64,000 nucleotides of DNA from Kofleriaceae bacterium (GCA_020633495.1 JACKDR010000001.1:310001-374000); one strand, 5' to 3'; counted from the stretch's first letter, positions 49,204 to 59,663 are shown. The notes: generated by a model not told the origin, from the sequence alone. Numbers and translations are program-made.

Positions 49204-49803
49204 GTGATCACGTTCTACGGTGCCCCGATGTCGAACGCTGGCCGCAGCCGCTGGATGCTGGAGGAGTGCGGCGTCCCCTACGCGTACGAGATCGTCGACC
49301 TGCGCGACGACGCCCAGCGCGCCGCGTTCGCCGAGGTCTTCCCCGGCTGCAAGATCCCCTACCTGATCGACGGCGACGTCCGCCTGTCCGAGTCGATGGC
49401 GATCAACTTCTACCTGGCCGAGACCTACCAGCCCGAGCTGGTGCCGGCGGACCGGGCCGGCCGCGCCCTGGCCTACCAGTGGTCGTTCTGGGCCATCACC
49501 AACCTTCAGCCCGAGGCCCTCGCGGTCATGCGCAACACCACGATCCTGCCGCCCGAGCAGCGCAGCGCCGCGGCCGCCGACGCCGGACGCACCGGCAGCC
49601 AGCGGTTCGTCGATCAGCTCGAGGCCGCGCTGGCCGGCGACTGGCTGATCGGCGATCACTTCACGATCGCCGACCTCAACGCCGGCTCGGTGGTCGGCAC
49701 CGCGACCCGGATCGGCGCCGCCAAGGCCGGCCCGCGGGTCGCCGCGTGGCTCGACTACCTCCGGGCCCGGCCGGCGTACCAGAAGGCGTTCGCCCCGACG
49801 TGA
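49204..49803 (+). CDS. Glutathione S-transferase family protein
   Basis: 199 aa. The thioredoxin-like N-terminal domain begins VITFYGAPMSNAGRSRWML, with the cis-Pro region KIPYLIDGD and the glutathione-binding SES; the helical C-terminal domain has DWLIGDHFTIADLNAG (N-capping box). It conjugates glutathione to electrophiles or acts in related thiol chemistry. The GTG at 49204 has GAGGAG 8 nt upstream and matches the family start; the in-frame upstream GTG adds a basic tail. A TACAGT box lies about 40 nt upstream, giving a leader. Confidence 0.9.
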   Translation: MITFYGAPMSNAGRSRWMLEECGVPYAYEIVDLRDDAQRAAFAEVFPGCKIPYLIDGDVRLSESMAINFYLAETYQPELVPADRAGRALAYQWSFWAITNLQPEALAVMRNTTILPPEQRSAAAADAGRTGSQRFVDQLEAALAGDWLIGDHFTIADLNAGSVVGTATRIGAAKAGPRVAAWLDYLRARPAYQKAFAPT

Positions 49804-50300
49804 GCGGGCGCGTGGGTGGTCGCGTCGTCGCGCGGACGGCCGCGGCGGCGGTCGCGCTGGCCCTGATCGGGTGCGGGCCGGCGGCCCGCCTCGACGCGCC
49901 ACCGCCCCACGACCTCGACGACGAGGCGCTGCCGGGCGCCCGTCGCGCCGCGGCGCCCGCCGCGCCCGCGGCCACCGACGACGTCCGCGACGACGCCGTG
50001 GCGTCGGGTGGCGAGGTGGCCGCCGCGGGCGCCGCTGGCGGCCCGCGACCGGCACCGGCGCGGCGGGCCGCCACGATCACGCTGACCGTGCGCGACGCCG
50101 ACGTCCACGACGTCCTGCGCCTGATCGCGACCGTCGCCCGGCGCAGCCTCGTGGTCGCCGACGACGTCGCCGGCGCCGTCACCGTCGAGCTGCACGACGT
50201 GCCGTGGCCGGCCGCGCTCGACGCGATCGCCGGGCTGCTCGGGCTCGCCGTCGTCGACCGCGACGGCATCCTGCGGGTCGGCCGGGCGCCGCCGCGCTGA
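49800..50300 (+). CDS. Lipoprotein with a lone secretin/TonB short N-terminal (STN) domain
   Basis: 166 aa. Signal helix with lipobox LIGC (about residue 24), an Ala/Pro/Asp linker, then residues 95-164 form an STN-type domain: TITLTVRDADVHDVLRLIA, SLVVADDVAGAVTVELHDVPWPAALDAIAG, as at the N-terminus of PilQ-like secretins and TonB receptors. The pore domain is missing, so it is not a secretin. It may be a pilotin-like or scaffold partner of one. The GTG overlaps the GST stop (GTGA). Confidence 0.72.
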   Translation: MSGRVGGRVVARTAAAAVALALIGCGPAARLDAPPPHDLDDEALPGARRAAAPAAPAATDDVRDDAVASGGEVAAAGAAGGPRPAPARRAATITLTVRDADVHDVLRLIATVARRSLVVADDVAGAVTVELHDVPWPAALDAIAGLLGLAVVDRDGILRVGRAPPR

Positions 50301-50306
50301 CCGTCG

Positions 50307-50885
50307 CTACGAGACCGTCGGCTCGTCGTCGACCGCGACGCCGTCGATCGGGGTGTCGACGTCGTCGATCGCGATCGGGACCGCCGCCGACGCCGACGCG
50401 GCCACGACCGGCGCGGTCGCCGGGCGCGTGCCGCGCGCCAGCCGGCCCGCGGCGCGGACCCGCCAGAACGCCTGTAGCAGCTCGCGGCACCCCGACATCG
50501 CGTGCAGCTCGTCGGTGTCGAGGTCGTAGCGGACCAGCAGCAGCCCCGGCGACCGGTGGTAGTGGAAGGTGCCCTCGACCACGCCGTCGCGCGCGACCAC
50601 GACGCGGAACCGCGACTCGAGCTCGTCGACCGCCGCCAGGTGCGGCGCGGGCCGGACCGCCGCGCCCTGGACCCGGTGCGCGTCGATGACCAGGACCCAG
50701 CGCCCGTTGTCGCGCTGACACAGGCGCTCCTCGCGCCAGAAGCCGTGGTCGCTGCCCGCGACCATCCAGATGCGACGATGGCCGCGCTCCGCCAGCTTCT
50801 GGGCGAGCGTCTTCCGCAGCGCGCTGACGTCCCCCGAGACGATCGCGCTCAGCGTCCACGGTCGCTGATGAGAGGCCATCCACAT
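50307..50885 (-). CDS. Hypothetical protein, possible nucleic-acid or signalling role unknown
   Basis: 192 aa from the first ATG. The middle holds VSALRKTLAQKLAERGHRRI, WMVAGSDHGFWREERLCQ and RWVLVIDAHRVQGAAVR, then FHYHRSPGLLLVRYDLDTDEL and MSGCRELLQAFWRV; the tail is acidic with Asp/Val repeats. No family assigned. No signal or TM helix, so cytoplasmic. Start uncertain between 50885 and 50879. Coding is supported by strong third-position GC. Confidence 0.6.
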   Translation of the reverse strand: MWMASHQRPWTLSAIVSGDVSALRKTLAQKLAERGHRRIWMVAGSDHGFWREERLCQRDNGRWVLVIDAHRVQGAAVRPAPHLAAVDELESRFRVVVARDGVVEGTFHYHRSPGLLLVRYDLDTDELHAMSGCRELLQAFWRVRAAGRLARGTRPATAPVVAASASAAVPIAIDDVDTPIDGVAVDDEPTVS

Positions 50886-50899
50886 CGTGGGGCGGGCAG

Positions 50900-50905
50900 A
50901 GGATA
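50900..50905 (-). promoter_or_regulatory. -10-like TATCCT box upstream of the 50885 gene
   Basis: TATCCT lies 14 nt before the ATG at 50885, giving a very short leader. No other promoter signal is visible. Confidence 0.3.
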
Positions 50906-51033
50906 CCCATCCCGGGTGACGTGGGGGAGAAAACTGCCTTACAGGACCTGTTTCCGCCTCGACCACGGCGCGCCGCCGGCGGCGCGCGCGGCGCGGCGTC
51001 GCAGGGTCGGACCGGTCGGTCGCGACCGACCGG

Positions 51034-52008
51034 TCACGGCGGCGTCAGCACCGCGACCGTGGCCTGGGGCTCCCAGGCCAGCTTGTAGGCGCCGCCCGGG
51101 ATCCACAGCGCGCCCGCGATCGCGGCGCCGTGGGTGCCGGCGCGGGCGACCGGGAGCGCCGCCTCGGCACGCCAGGCGTCGCCGCCGAGGTCGTAGACCT
51201 CGACCACGTGGAGCGCGGCGACGCCGGCCTCGCCACCGGCGCACCACAGCTCACCGGCGAGGACGTCGGCGGCGCAGCCGCCGCGCGCCGTCGGCATCGC
51301 GGCCCGCGCGGTCCACGCCGACGCGCCGGGCGCCAGGGCCAGGACGTCGGCCAGCGGCGCCAGGGCGTCGAGGCCGACGGTGCCGCCGATCACCAGCGCC
51401 GCGCCGTCGGGCGCCCGCGCGCCGACCGCGTGCGACCGCGGCGACGGCAGATCGGGCCGGCGCGACCAGGCGTCGCCGACGGTGTCGTAGGCGAGCACGG
51501 TCGCGACCGAGGCGTCGACGGTCGAGCCGCCGGCGAGGACGACGGTATCGCCGTCGACGATCACCGCGGCGGCGCCGACCTCGGCGCCGGCCGGCATCGC
51601 GGCCAGCGGCCGCCACGCCGTCGCGCCGGGATCGAGGGCCCAGGCGCGGCCATCGGGGACGAAGTCCCGGGTCACCAGGCCGCCGAGCAGGTACAGGGTG
51701 TCGCCGACCGCGGCCAGGTTGGCGTGGGTCAGCGCCACCGGGGTCGCCGGGCCGGGGCGCCAGGCGGCGGCCCCGGGGTCGAGGATCCACGTGTCGGTGA
51801 CGACCTCGAGGCCGTCGTCGAGGCCGCCGACCACCCACAGCGCGTCACCGACCGCCGCGACCGCCGGCTCGAGGCGGCCGCCGGGCAGCGGCGGGCCCTC
51901 GGTCCACGGCGCCGGCTCGGCGTCGGGCGCGGTCGCCGCGTCGCCGCAGCCCGCGGCGGTCAACGCGACCGCACCGGTCACCGACAGCAAGGCGAGGGCG
52001 CGGCGCAC
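51034..52008 (-). CDS. Kelch-repeat lipoprotein
   Basis: 324 aa. Lipobox AAGC (about residue 20), short Pro/Ala/Asp linker, then about six Kelch repeats with the usual Gly-Gly and Trp spacing: LWVVGGLDDGLEVV, LYLLGGLVTRDFVP, VVLAGGSTVDASVA, ALVIGGTVGLDALA, LWCAGGEAGVAAL, LWIPGGAYKLAW. This folds as a beta-propeller on the cell surface; a binding role is likely. The GTG is set by a TACCCT box 6 nt upstream. Confidence 0.87.
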   Translation of the reverse strand: MRRALALLSVTGAVALTAAGCGDAATAPDAEPAPWTEGPPLPGGRLEPAVAAVGDALWVVGGLDDGLEVVTDTWILDPGAAAWRPGPATPVALTHANLAAVGDTLYLLGGLVTRDFVPDGRAWALDPGATAWRPLAAMPAGAEVGAAAVIVDGDTVVLAGGSTVDASVATVLAYDTVGDAWSRRPDLPSPRSHAVGARAPDGAALVIGGTVGLDALAPLADVLALAPGASAWTARAAMPTARGGCAADVLAGELWCAGGEAGVAALHVVEVYDLGGDAWRAEAALPVARAGTHGAAIAGALWIPGGAYKLAWEPQATVAVLTPP

Positions 52009-52014
52009 CCCGCC

Positions 52015-52020
52015 AGGGTA
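52015..52020 (-). promoter_or_regulatory. -10-like TACCCT box, leaderless promoter of the Kelch gene
   Basis: TACCCT followed by GGCGGG and the GTG at 52008. Confidence 0.5.
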
Positions 52021-52249
52021 GCGGGGACCGTCGACGAGCGCGAGCCGGCGCGACGCGCGGTGACCGACCGACCGGCCACGATCGGTCGCGGGGGACAGCC
52101 CTCCCCGGGTGCCCACCGCGGTGCGCAGCACGCCGGCGCGCGGCGCGCGTCGACGCCGGCCAACCAGGCGCGGCGGCAGGGTTCGAACCGGGGTTGCGCG
52201 ACGACGCGCGACGCGGCGCCCTGGTCCGCGGTTTGCGAAGCAGCGGCGC

Positions 52250-53047
52250 ATGCATCTCCCCTCCCCCGCCCGCCGGATCCTGCTGGTCGCCACCCTCGCC
52301 GCCACCCTCCCGCTCGCCGCGTGCGTCGGCGACGCCGGCGGCCCCTTCGAGGACCACGAGGAGGCCAGCGACTACGATCCGGTCCCCGCCGACGACGGCA
52401 AGGCCGACGCGCTGTCCGCCACCTTCGACGATCGCCTGGTCATCCCCGACGACTTCTTCGTCGACGTCGACGCGATCGACGGCGACGGCCTGCAGCAGTT
52501 CTTCGAGACCTCGCCGTACGGCCGCCGGTCGTGGCTCGCCGACGCCAAGGTCGGCGACCTCCGGGCCGCCGATGCGATCGTCGCCGGCGCCCGCGCCGAG
52601 GGCATCAACCCGCTGGTCATGGTGGCGCGCATGCAGGTCGAGCAGTCGCTGGTCAGCAAGAGCGCGCCGCCGAGCCAGAAGAAGATCGACTACGCGTTCG
52701 GCTGTGGCTGTCCGGACAACCGGCCGTGCAACGAGGCCTACCGCGGCCTCGACAAGCAGATCCAGTGCTCGGCCCACACCCTGGCGCGGTGGTACCAGGG
52801 CTCGATCGACGGCGACGCCGAGTGGGTCGCGGGCCGCGGCCGCCGCACGCTCGACAAGATCTGGGTCGTGCCCGGCAACCACGCCACCGCGTCGCTGTAC
52901 GCGTACACGCCGTGGGTGCTGCGCGGCAGCGGCGGCAACTGGCTGGTGTGGAACGTGACCCGCAAGATGGAGCGTCACGCCCGCGCCCTCGGCGTCCTCG
53001 TCGAGCCGGCCGTGGATCCGGCGACCGATCCGACCGGCGACCAGTGA
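52250..53047 (+). CDS. Exported lipoprotein, possibly lysozyme/transglycosylase-like
   Basis: 265 aa. Signal helix with lipobox LAAC (about residue 25), an Asp/Glu linker containing DDGKADA, and a domain with ADAIVAGARAEGINP, LVMVARMQVEQSL, CGCPDNRPCNEAYRGLDKQI and IWVVPGNHATASLYAYTPW. The helix IN-P...MQVEQ resembles the catalytic Glu helix of soluble transglycosylases, which would cut peptidoglycan, and the Ala-Leu-Tyr-Tyr-Thr-Pro tail is also seen in such enzymes. The match is weak. Four Cys may form disulfides. Confidence 0.55.
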   Translation: MHLPSPARRILLVATLAATLPLAACVGDAGGPFEDHEEASDYDPVPADDGKADALSATFDDRLVIPDDFFVDVDAIDGDGLQQFFETSPYGRRSWLADAKVGDLRAADAIVAGARAEGINPLVMVARMQVEQSLVSKSAPPSQKKIDYAFGCGCPDNRPCNEAYRGLDKQIQCSAHTLARWYQGSIDGDAEWVAGRGRRTLDKIWVVPGNHATASLYAYTPWVLRGSGGNWLVWNVTRKMERHARALGVLVEPAVDPATDPTGDQ

Positions 53048-53105
53048 GCCGGCGCCGCGGCGCCCCGCGTCGCCACGACCGACGTCGCCGCGCGCGGCCC
53101 GAGCG

Positions 53106-54077
<972 letters not shown>

Positions 54078-54130
54078 CGGGAAACCTCCGCGCCCGGCTT
54101 ACCACGAAGCCGGCGACGCGCCCGTCCCGG

Positions 54131-55186
54131 CTACAGGAACCGCAGCCGCGCCGCCAGCTCGTCGAGGGGCGCGACCTCGTCGATCGCGCCGGCCTCGATC
54201 GCCGCCTTCGGCATGCCGAAGATCACGCTGCTCTGCTGGTCCTGGGCCAGGGTCTTGCCGTCGGCGCGCTTGATCGCCAGGGCCCCGGCGGCGCCGTCCT
54301 TGCCCATGCCGGTCATGACCACGCCGATGGCGCGGCGGCCGTAGACCCGGGCCGCCGAGATCATCGTGACGTCGGCGGCCGGCCGGCAGCCGTGGACCAG
54401 CTCGCCGTCGGTGAGGACGACCGCGCCGCGCTCGTCGAACTCGACGTGGCGATCGCCGGGGGCGATCAGCGCCAGGCCCGGCGTCGGGCGATCGCCGGCG
54501 GCGGCCTCGCGCACGGTCAGCTGGCTGATCGCGTCGAGCCGCTCGGCCAGCGCCGCGGTGAAGTGCGCCGGCATGTGCTGGACGATCACGACCGCGAAGC
54601 GGCTGTCGCCGGGCAGCGCCGGCACCAGCTCCGACAGCGCCGCCGGCCCCCCGGTCGACACCGCGATCACGCACAGCCGTGGCAGGCCGCCCGGCATCGT
54701 CGTGCTGCCGATCCCGGCCAGGCTGGCCCGGCGCGCGCTCGCCGCCGGCGCCGCCGCGGCGCGCGGCCGCGACGCCGCGGCGATCGTCAGCTTGCGGGTC
54801 AGCTCGACGGCGATCTTGCTGAGGTCGGCCGAGACCTCGCCGGCGGGCTTGGTGACGAAGTCGACCGCGCCGGCGGCCAGCGCCTCGAAGGTCTCGCGCG
54901 CGCCCTGCCGGGTGTGGGCCGAGAACATCAGCACCGGCGTCGGCCGCCGCTGCATGATCGCGCGCACCGCCTCGGCGCCGTTCATCTCGGGCATGTTGAA
55001 GTCCATCGTGACGACGTCGGGGCCCAGCGCGACCACCTGGTCGACCGCCTCGCGGCCGTTGCGGGCCTGGCCGACGACCTCGAACGGCCCGGCCGCCAGG
55101 GTCTTGGCGATCGCGGCGCGCATGAACAGCGAGTCGTCGACGATCAGGACCCGGATCTTCCTCGCGCTCGGCTGCGACGGTCTCAC
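54131..55186 (-). CDS. cheB: Protein-glutamate methylesterase
   Basis: 351 aa. Receiver domain (about 10-130: VLIVDDSLFMRAAI, VVTMDFNMPEMNG, FVTKP) and a C-terminal methylesterase (about 170-345) with Ser-His-Asp triad: VIAVSTGGPAAL, QHMPAHFTAALA, MTGMGKDGAAGALAIK. It removes methyl groups from the chemoreceptor for adaptation, opposing CheR. The GTG start has GGAGGAG 6 nt upstream and overlaps the stop of the upstream cyclase gene by 4 nt. Last gene of the chemosensory operon. Confidence 0.95.
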   Translation of the reverse strand: MRPSQPSARKIRVLIVDDSLFMRAAIAKTLAAGPFEVVGQARNGREAVDQVVALGPDVVTMDFNMPEMNGAEAVRAIMQRRPTPVLMFSAHTRQGARETFEALAAGAVDFVTKPAGEVSADLSKIAVELTRKLTIAAASRPRAAAAPAASARRASLAGIGSTTMPGGLPRLCVIAVSTGGPAALSELVPALPGDSRFAVVIVQHMPAHFTAALAERLDAISQLTVREAAAGDRPTPGLALIAPGDRHVEFDERGAVVLTDGELVHGCRPAADVTMISAARVYGRRAIGVVMTGMGKDGAAGALAIKRADGKTLAQDQQSSVIFGMPKAAIEAGAIDEVAPLDELAARLRFL

Positions 55187-56952
55187 GACGGCTCCTCCGG
55201 CGGTGGCGGCAGCCGCTCGACCACCCAGCCGGTGACCGGGATCGCGACGCCCTTGAGCTCGAGCCCGGGCACCGCCCGGACCACCGCGCCGTCGCCGAGG
55301 AAGGCGCGGGTCGACTCGCTGACCAGGACCTCGCCGGGCGGGCACCGGGTCTCGTAGCGGTTGGCACGGTTGACGGTGTCGCCGATCACCGTGTAGTCGC
55401 GGCGCACCACCCGCGACCCCAGGTCGCCGCGCACGACCGGCCCGGTGTTGACGCCGATCCGCATCTGCAGCGTGATCGGCCGGCCCTGGTTGAACGCGGG
55501 CATCGCGGCCTGCATCGCCAGCGCGGCGCGGGTGGCGCGGACCGCGGCGGGCTCGCGGCCCCGGCGCTCCTCGAAGATCGCCATGATCGCGTCGCCGATG
55601 AACTTGTCGATGTCCCCGCCGAGGTCCTTGATCAGCGGACACATGACGTCGAAGTAGGCGTTGAGCAGCTCGATGACGCCGCGCGGATCGAGGCGCTGCG
55701 ACATGGGCGTGAACCCGACCAGGTCGCTGAACATGACCGTGACCTCGCGCTCGTCGGCGCGCACCGCGTGCAGCGCGCCGACCGCGGCGCGCTCCTCGGC
55801 GGCGTGGCGCGCGCCCTCGGAGATGAACAGCGACGACGCCTCCTTGTAGGCGAGCAACCGGCGCTCGGCCAGCGTGCGCTCGACCATCGCCACGCACTTG
55901 TCCTGCGAGAACGGCTTGACCAGGTACGCCGACGCGCCGGCGGCGCGCATCTGGGCCATGTCGCGCTTGGAGTCGCGCGCGGTCAGCATGATCACCGGGG
56001 TCTGGCGCAGCTCGGGATCGCGGCGCACCGCGTGGACCAGCTCGAAGCCGGTCATCTCCGGCATCTCGTAGTCGCTGACGATCAGCGCCGGGCGCAGCGC
56101 CTGGGCCTTGTCGAGCGCGACCCGGCCGTTCTCGGCGGTCGCGACGTCGAAGCCCTGGCGGCTGAGGCAGTCGGCGACGTAGTGGCGCTGCGCGGGCGAG
56201 TCATCGACCACCAGGATCCGCTCGCGCGACGACGGCGTCGCGCCGATCGCCAGGGCCCGGACCCGGGTCGCCAGCTCCTCGGGGACGACCGGCTTGACCA
56301 GGTAGTCGTCGGCGCCGGCGTCGAAGCCGCGCTCGAGATCGGCGGCCTCGCCGAGGCTCGAGCAGATCAGCACCGGGACGTGGGCGGTCGCGGGGTCGGC
56401 CTTGAGCCCCTTGCACACGCCGTAGCCGTCGAGCTGCGGCATCTCGACGTCGGTGATCACCAGGTCGGGCTGGCGGGCGCGGGCCAGGGCCAGGGCCTCG
56501 GCGCCGTCGTAGGCCGACACGACCTCGTAGCCCTCGTCCTCGAGGATCGGCACGGTGTGGCGGTGGATCAGCGGCGAGTCGTCGGCCAGCAGCACCAGCT
56601 TCCTGGCCCGGGTGCCGGCGCCGAGGACGTCGACGACCTCGGCGTCGGAGAACGGCACCAGCAGGAAGCCGTCGGCGTCGAGGTCGCGGGCGATCGCGCG
56701 ATCGGCGGCGGCGACGCCGACGACGATCGCCGCGACCGGGGTCGGGCCGTCGCGCAGCGCGGCGACGACGTCGGCGAGGACGCCGTCGGGCAGGCGGCGC
56801 GGCAGCAGCGCGGCGCGCGGCGTCAGCTCGCCGAGGCGATCGAGCAGCTCGGCCGCGGACGCGACCCGGCTGACCTGGTGGCCGAGCGGCGTCAGCGGCC
56901 GCGCGATCAGCTCGGCCAGGACCGGCTCGTCGGAGACGACGACGACGTTCAC
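55183..56952 (-). CDS. Triple receiver-domain protein with class III adenylate cyclase
   Basis: 589 aa. Receiver 1 (1-115) is degenerate and lacks a clear phospho-Asp. Receiver 2 (about 119-235) has LLADDSPLIHRH and VITDVEMPQLDGYG; receiver 3 (about 245-365) has LVVDDSPAQRHY and IVSDYEMPEMTG. The cyclase domain (about 395-575) has MFSDLVGFTPMS and FIGDAIMAIF for metal binding, Lys in DKFIGDA and Asp in RRDYTVIGDTVNRANR, the ATP-type specificity pair. Phosphorylation by the adjacent CheA should control cAMP synthesis. Starts and stops overlap neighbours by 4 nt (GTGA) on both sides. Confidence 0.92.
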   Translation of the reverse strand: MNVVVVSDEPVLAELIARPLTPLGHQVSRVASAAELLDRLGELTPRAALLPRRLPDGVLADVVAALRDGPTPVAAIVVGVAAADRAIARDLDADGFLLVPFSDAEVVDVLGAGTRARKLVLLADDSPLIHRHTVPILEDEGYEVVSAYDGAEALALARARQPDLVITDVEMPQLDGYGVCKGLKADPATAHVPVLICSSLGEAADLERGFDAGADDYLVKPVVPEELATRVRALAIGATPSSRERILVVDDSPAQRHYVADCLSRQGFDVATAENGRVALDKAQALRPALIVSDYEMPEMTGFELVHAVRRDPELRQTPVIMLTARDSKRDMAQMRAAGASAYLVKPFSQDKCVAMVERTLAERRLLAYKEASSLFISEGARHAAEERAAVGALHAVRADEREVTVMFSDLVGFTPMSQRLDPRGVIELLNAYFDVMCPLIKDLGGDIDKFIGDAIMAIFEERRGREPAAVRATRAALAMQAAMPAFNQGRPITLQMRIGVNTGPVVRGDLGSRVVRRDYTVIGDTVNRANRYETRCPPGEVLVSESTRAFLGDGAVVRAVPGLELKGVAIPVTGWVVERLPPPPEEPS

Positions 56953-59663
56953 GTCGCCTCCGGGTCGCCGTGGCCGAGCAGGCGCCGCACCGCGCGCAGC
57001 AGGAGCTGCCGGTCGTGGGGCTTGGTGATGTACTCGTCGACGCCGGCGTCGAAGCCGCGGACCCGGTCGATGCGCTCGCCGCGCGACGTCACCATGACGA
57101 TCGGCGTGTCGGCGTACTCGGGCAGCGCGCGCAGCGCGCGGGTCAGCTCGTAGCCGTCCATCCGCGGCATCATGACGTCGGTCGAGATCAGATCGAAGGC
57201 GCGGCTGCGGGCCAGCTCGAGGCCGTGGACGCCGTCGACCGCGACGGTCACCAGGTAGCCGGCGTCGACCAGCAGGCGGCGCAGCGACTCGCGCACGGTG
57301 TCGGAGTCCTCGACCAGGAGGACGTGCGAGCCCGACGGCGCCGCCGGGCGGGCGCCGGCGCGGCGCGGCCCGACCGGGCCGCTGAGCGCGCGCGCGACGA
57401 TCGCCGGGACGTCGAGGATCAGCGCGCAGCGATCGCCGAGCAGCGTGGCGCCGGCGACGCACGGCGCCGCCGCCAGCAGCGGGCCCAGCGACTTGATGAC
57501 GATCTCCTTCTTGCCCAGCAGGTGGTCGCAGACCAGGCCGTAGGTGGTGCCGGCGTGCTCGGTGAGGATCAGGTGCAGGACGTCGGCGTGGGCGCCGCCC
57601 GCGAGGTCGAGGTCGAGGACGTGGTCGAGGCGGATCAGCGGGACGTGGCGGCCGCGGACCTCGACCACCTCGCGGTCGCCGATCAGCCGGACGTCGCCGG
57701 GCGCGATCGTCAGGACGCGGAGGACGACGTCGAGCGGCACCGCGAAGGTCTCGCCGCCGGCGCGGGCCACGATGACCTGGATGATCGCGAGGGTGAGGGG
57801 CATGCGCAGCACGAAGGTGCTCCCTTGGCCGGGGGTGGACTCGACGTCGATCGTGCCCTTGAGCCGGGTCACGATGGTCTGGCGGACGACGTCCATCCCG
57901 ACGCCGCGCCCCGACACCTGGCTGATCGTCGCCGCGGTCGAGAACCCGGCGGAGAAGATCAGCTCGAGCGAGCCGCGCTCGTCGAGGTCGGCGGCGGCCG
58001 CCGCGGTCAAGAGGCCCTTGTCGACCGCCTTGGCGCGCAGCCGCGCCGGATCCATGCCGCGGCCGTCGTCGGCGATCCGGATCTCGACGGTGTTGCCGCG
58101 GTGCGACGCCTCGAGCCGGACCACGCCCTCGGGCGGCTTGCCGGCGGCGGCGCGGCCCTCGGGGTCCTCGAGGCCGTGGTCGACGGCGTTGCGCACCAGG
58201 TGCATCAGCGGCTCGTCGAGGGCCTCGACCAGCAGCTTGTCGAGCTCGGTGTCGTCGCCGATCAGCTCGAGGCGAGCGCGCTTGCCCAGCGATCCGGCGA
58301 GGTCGCGCACGGTGCGGACGTGCTTGCGGAAGACGCCGCCGACCGGGACCAGGCGCAGCCGCATGACCTGCTCGCGCAGCTCGCCGGAGATCAGATCGAG
58401 CCGGTCGGTGCCGTGATCGAGGTCGTGGGCGATCTCGCCCAGCACGCGCTCGATGCGGTCGAGCTCGTCGCCGAGCGCGCTGACGCTGGCGGCGGCGCCC
58501 GCGCCGCCACCGCCGCCGCCGCGCGCGACCGCGGCCCGCCGCGCCATGACCCGATCGCCGGCGAGCTCGTGGCCGATCGCGGTGAGCGACCCGACCGCGA
58601 CCCGCAGGTCGTCGCGCCCGAGCACCAGCTCGCCGACCAGGTTGAGCAGGCGGTCGAGCTTGTCGAAGTCGACGCGGATGGTCTGGCGCGACGGGTCGTG
58701 GGCGGCGGGGCGCGCGGACTCGACGCCGGCCGCCGCCGGCGTGACCGCGACCGGCGGCGAGGCCGCCGCCGCGGCCGGGTTGCGTAGCCGCTGCACCACC
58801 GGCGCCGGATCGACCGTGACCGGCGCACCGTCGCGGGCCTGCGCCAGCATCGCGCGCAGCGCGTCGAGCGCGGCCAGCAGCGCGTCGATCACCGGGGCGT
58901 CGGCGGCGCGGCCGGCGTCGCGGATCTGGCCGACCAGATCCTCGGCGGCGTGGGCGAGCTGGTTGACCGGGGCCAGGCCGACCATCGCCGAGCTGCCCTT
59001 GACGGTGTGGAGGTCGCGGAAGACGTCGCGCAGCAGCTCGACGTCGCCGGGCCGGCGCTCGACCTCGACCAGCTTGCCGGCCAGGGCCTCGAGCCGCTCG
59101 CCGGCCTCGTCGAAGAACAGCTCGATCATGTCGTCGTCGACGGTGGGGGTCCACGCGAACCCGGCCGCCGCGGCGCCGGCGGGGACGGCCGCGGCGACCG
59201 GCGCGGCGACGTCGCGAGGCGCCGCCGTCGGGGCCGGCGGCGGCACGGCCCGGTGCCGCGCGCGGGCGCGCGCGGCGTGGCCGCTGCGGTCAGGGGCGTC
59301 GAGCGCGGCGCAGCGGTCGTCGAGGGCAGGCCCTCGACCCGGGCCCCCTGACCGGTCGGGCTGGCCAGCTGCGCGATGGCCTGGCGCAGGGTCGCGGCGG
59401 CCGCGATCACCGCCGGCGCCGCGGCCGCGACCTCGACGGCGCCGCCGTCGATCGCGTCGAGGCCGCGCTCGAGCGCGAGCGCGAGCCGGCCGACGTCCTC
59501 GGCGCCGACCAGCAGGCTCGACAGCCTGGAGCCGGAACGCGACGTGGGCGAGGCCGCCGCAGGCGCTGGCGCCGAGCGCGCCCGCGACGTCGTCGTCGAG
59601 CAGCGCCGCGTCGTGGACCGCGGCGGCGACGAACGTGTCCCACAGCGACACGCCCTCGCTCAT
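56949..59663 (-). CDS. cheA: CheA hybrid histidine kinase with receiver domain
   Basis: 904 codons. Domains: Hpt with LHTVKGSSAMVG (phospho-His about 219), dimerisation region, ATPase with HLVRNAVDHGLED, DDGRGMD and FSAGFSTA, CheW-like P5, and C-terminal receiver with STDVMMPRMDGYEL. It drives phosphotransfer to the cyclase, CheB and its own receiver. Residues about 43-137 in this frame are Arg-rich nonsense, while the neighbouring frame over 59252-59535 reads VGAEDVGRLALALERGLD and IAAAATLRQAIAQLA. Two compensating single-base shifts (one extra base near 59535, one missing near 59250) therefore seem present. ATG overlaps the cheR stop. Confidence 0.9.
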   Translation of the reverse strand: MSEGVSLWDTFVAAAVHDAALLDDDVAGALGASACGGLAHVAFRLQAVEPAGRRRGRRPARARARARPRRDRRRRRRGRGRGAGGDRGRRDPAPGHRAAGQPDRSGGPGRGPALDDRCAALDAPDRSGHAARARARHRAVPPPAPTAAPRDVAAPVAAAVPAGAAAAGFAWTPTVDDDMIELFFDEAGERLEALAGKLVEVERRPGDVELLRDVFRDLHTVKGSSAMVGLAPVNQLAHAAEDLVGQIRDAGRAADAPVIDALLAALDALRAMLAQARDGAPVTVDPAPVVQRLRNPAAAAASPPVAVTPAAAGVESARPAAHDPSRQTIRVDFDKLDRLLNLVGELVLGRDDLRVAVGSLTAIGHELAGDRVMARRAAVARGGGGGGAGAAASVSALGDELDRIERVLGEIAHDLDHGTDRLDLISGELREQVMRLRLVPVGGVFRKHVRTVRDLAGSLGKRARLELIGDDTELDKLLVEALDEPLMHLVRNAVDHGLEDPEGRAAAGKPPEGVVRLEASHRGNTVEIRIADDGRGMDPARLRAKAVDKGLLTAAAAADLDERGSLELIFSAGFSTAATISQVSGRGVGMDVVRQTIVTRLKGTIDVESTPGQGSTFVLRMPLTLAIIQVIVARAGGETFAVPLDVVLRVLTIAPGDVRLIGDREVVEVRGRHVPLIRLDHVLDLDLAGGAHADVLHLILTEHAGTTYGLVCDHLLGKKEIVIKSLGPLLAAAPCVAGATLLGDRCALILDVPAIVARALSGPVGPRRAGARPAAPSGSHVLLVEDSDTVRESLRRLLVDAGYLVTVAVDGVHGLELARSRAFDLISTDVMMPRMDGYELTRALRALPEYADTPIVMVTSRGERIDRVRGFDAGVDEYITKPHDRQLLLRAVRRLLGHGDPEAT

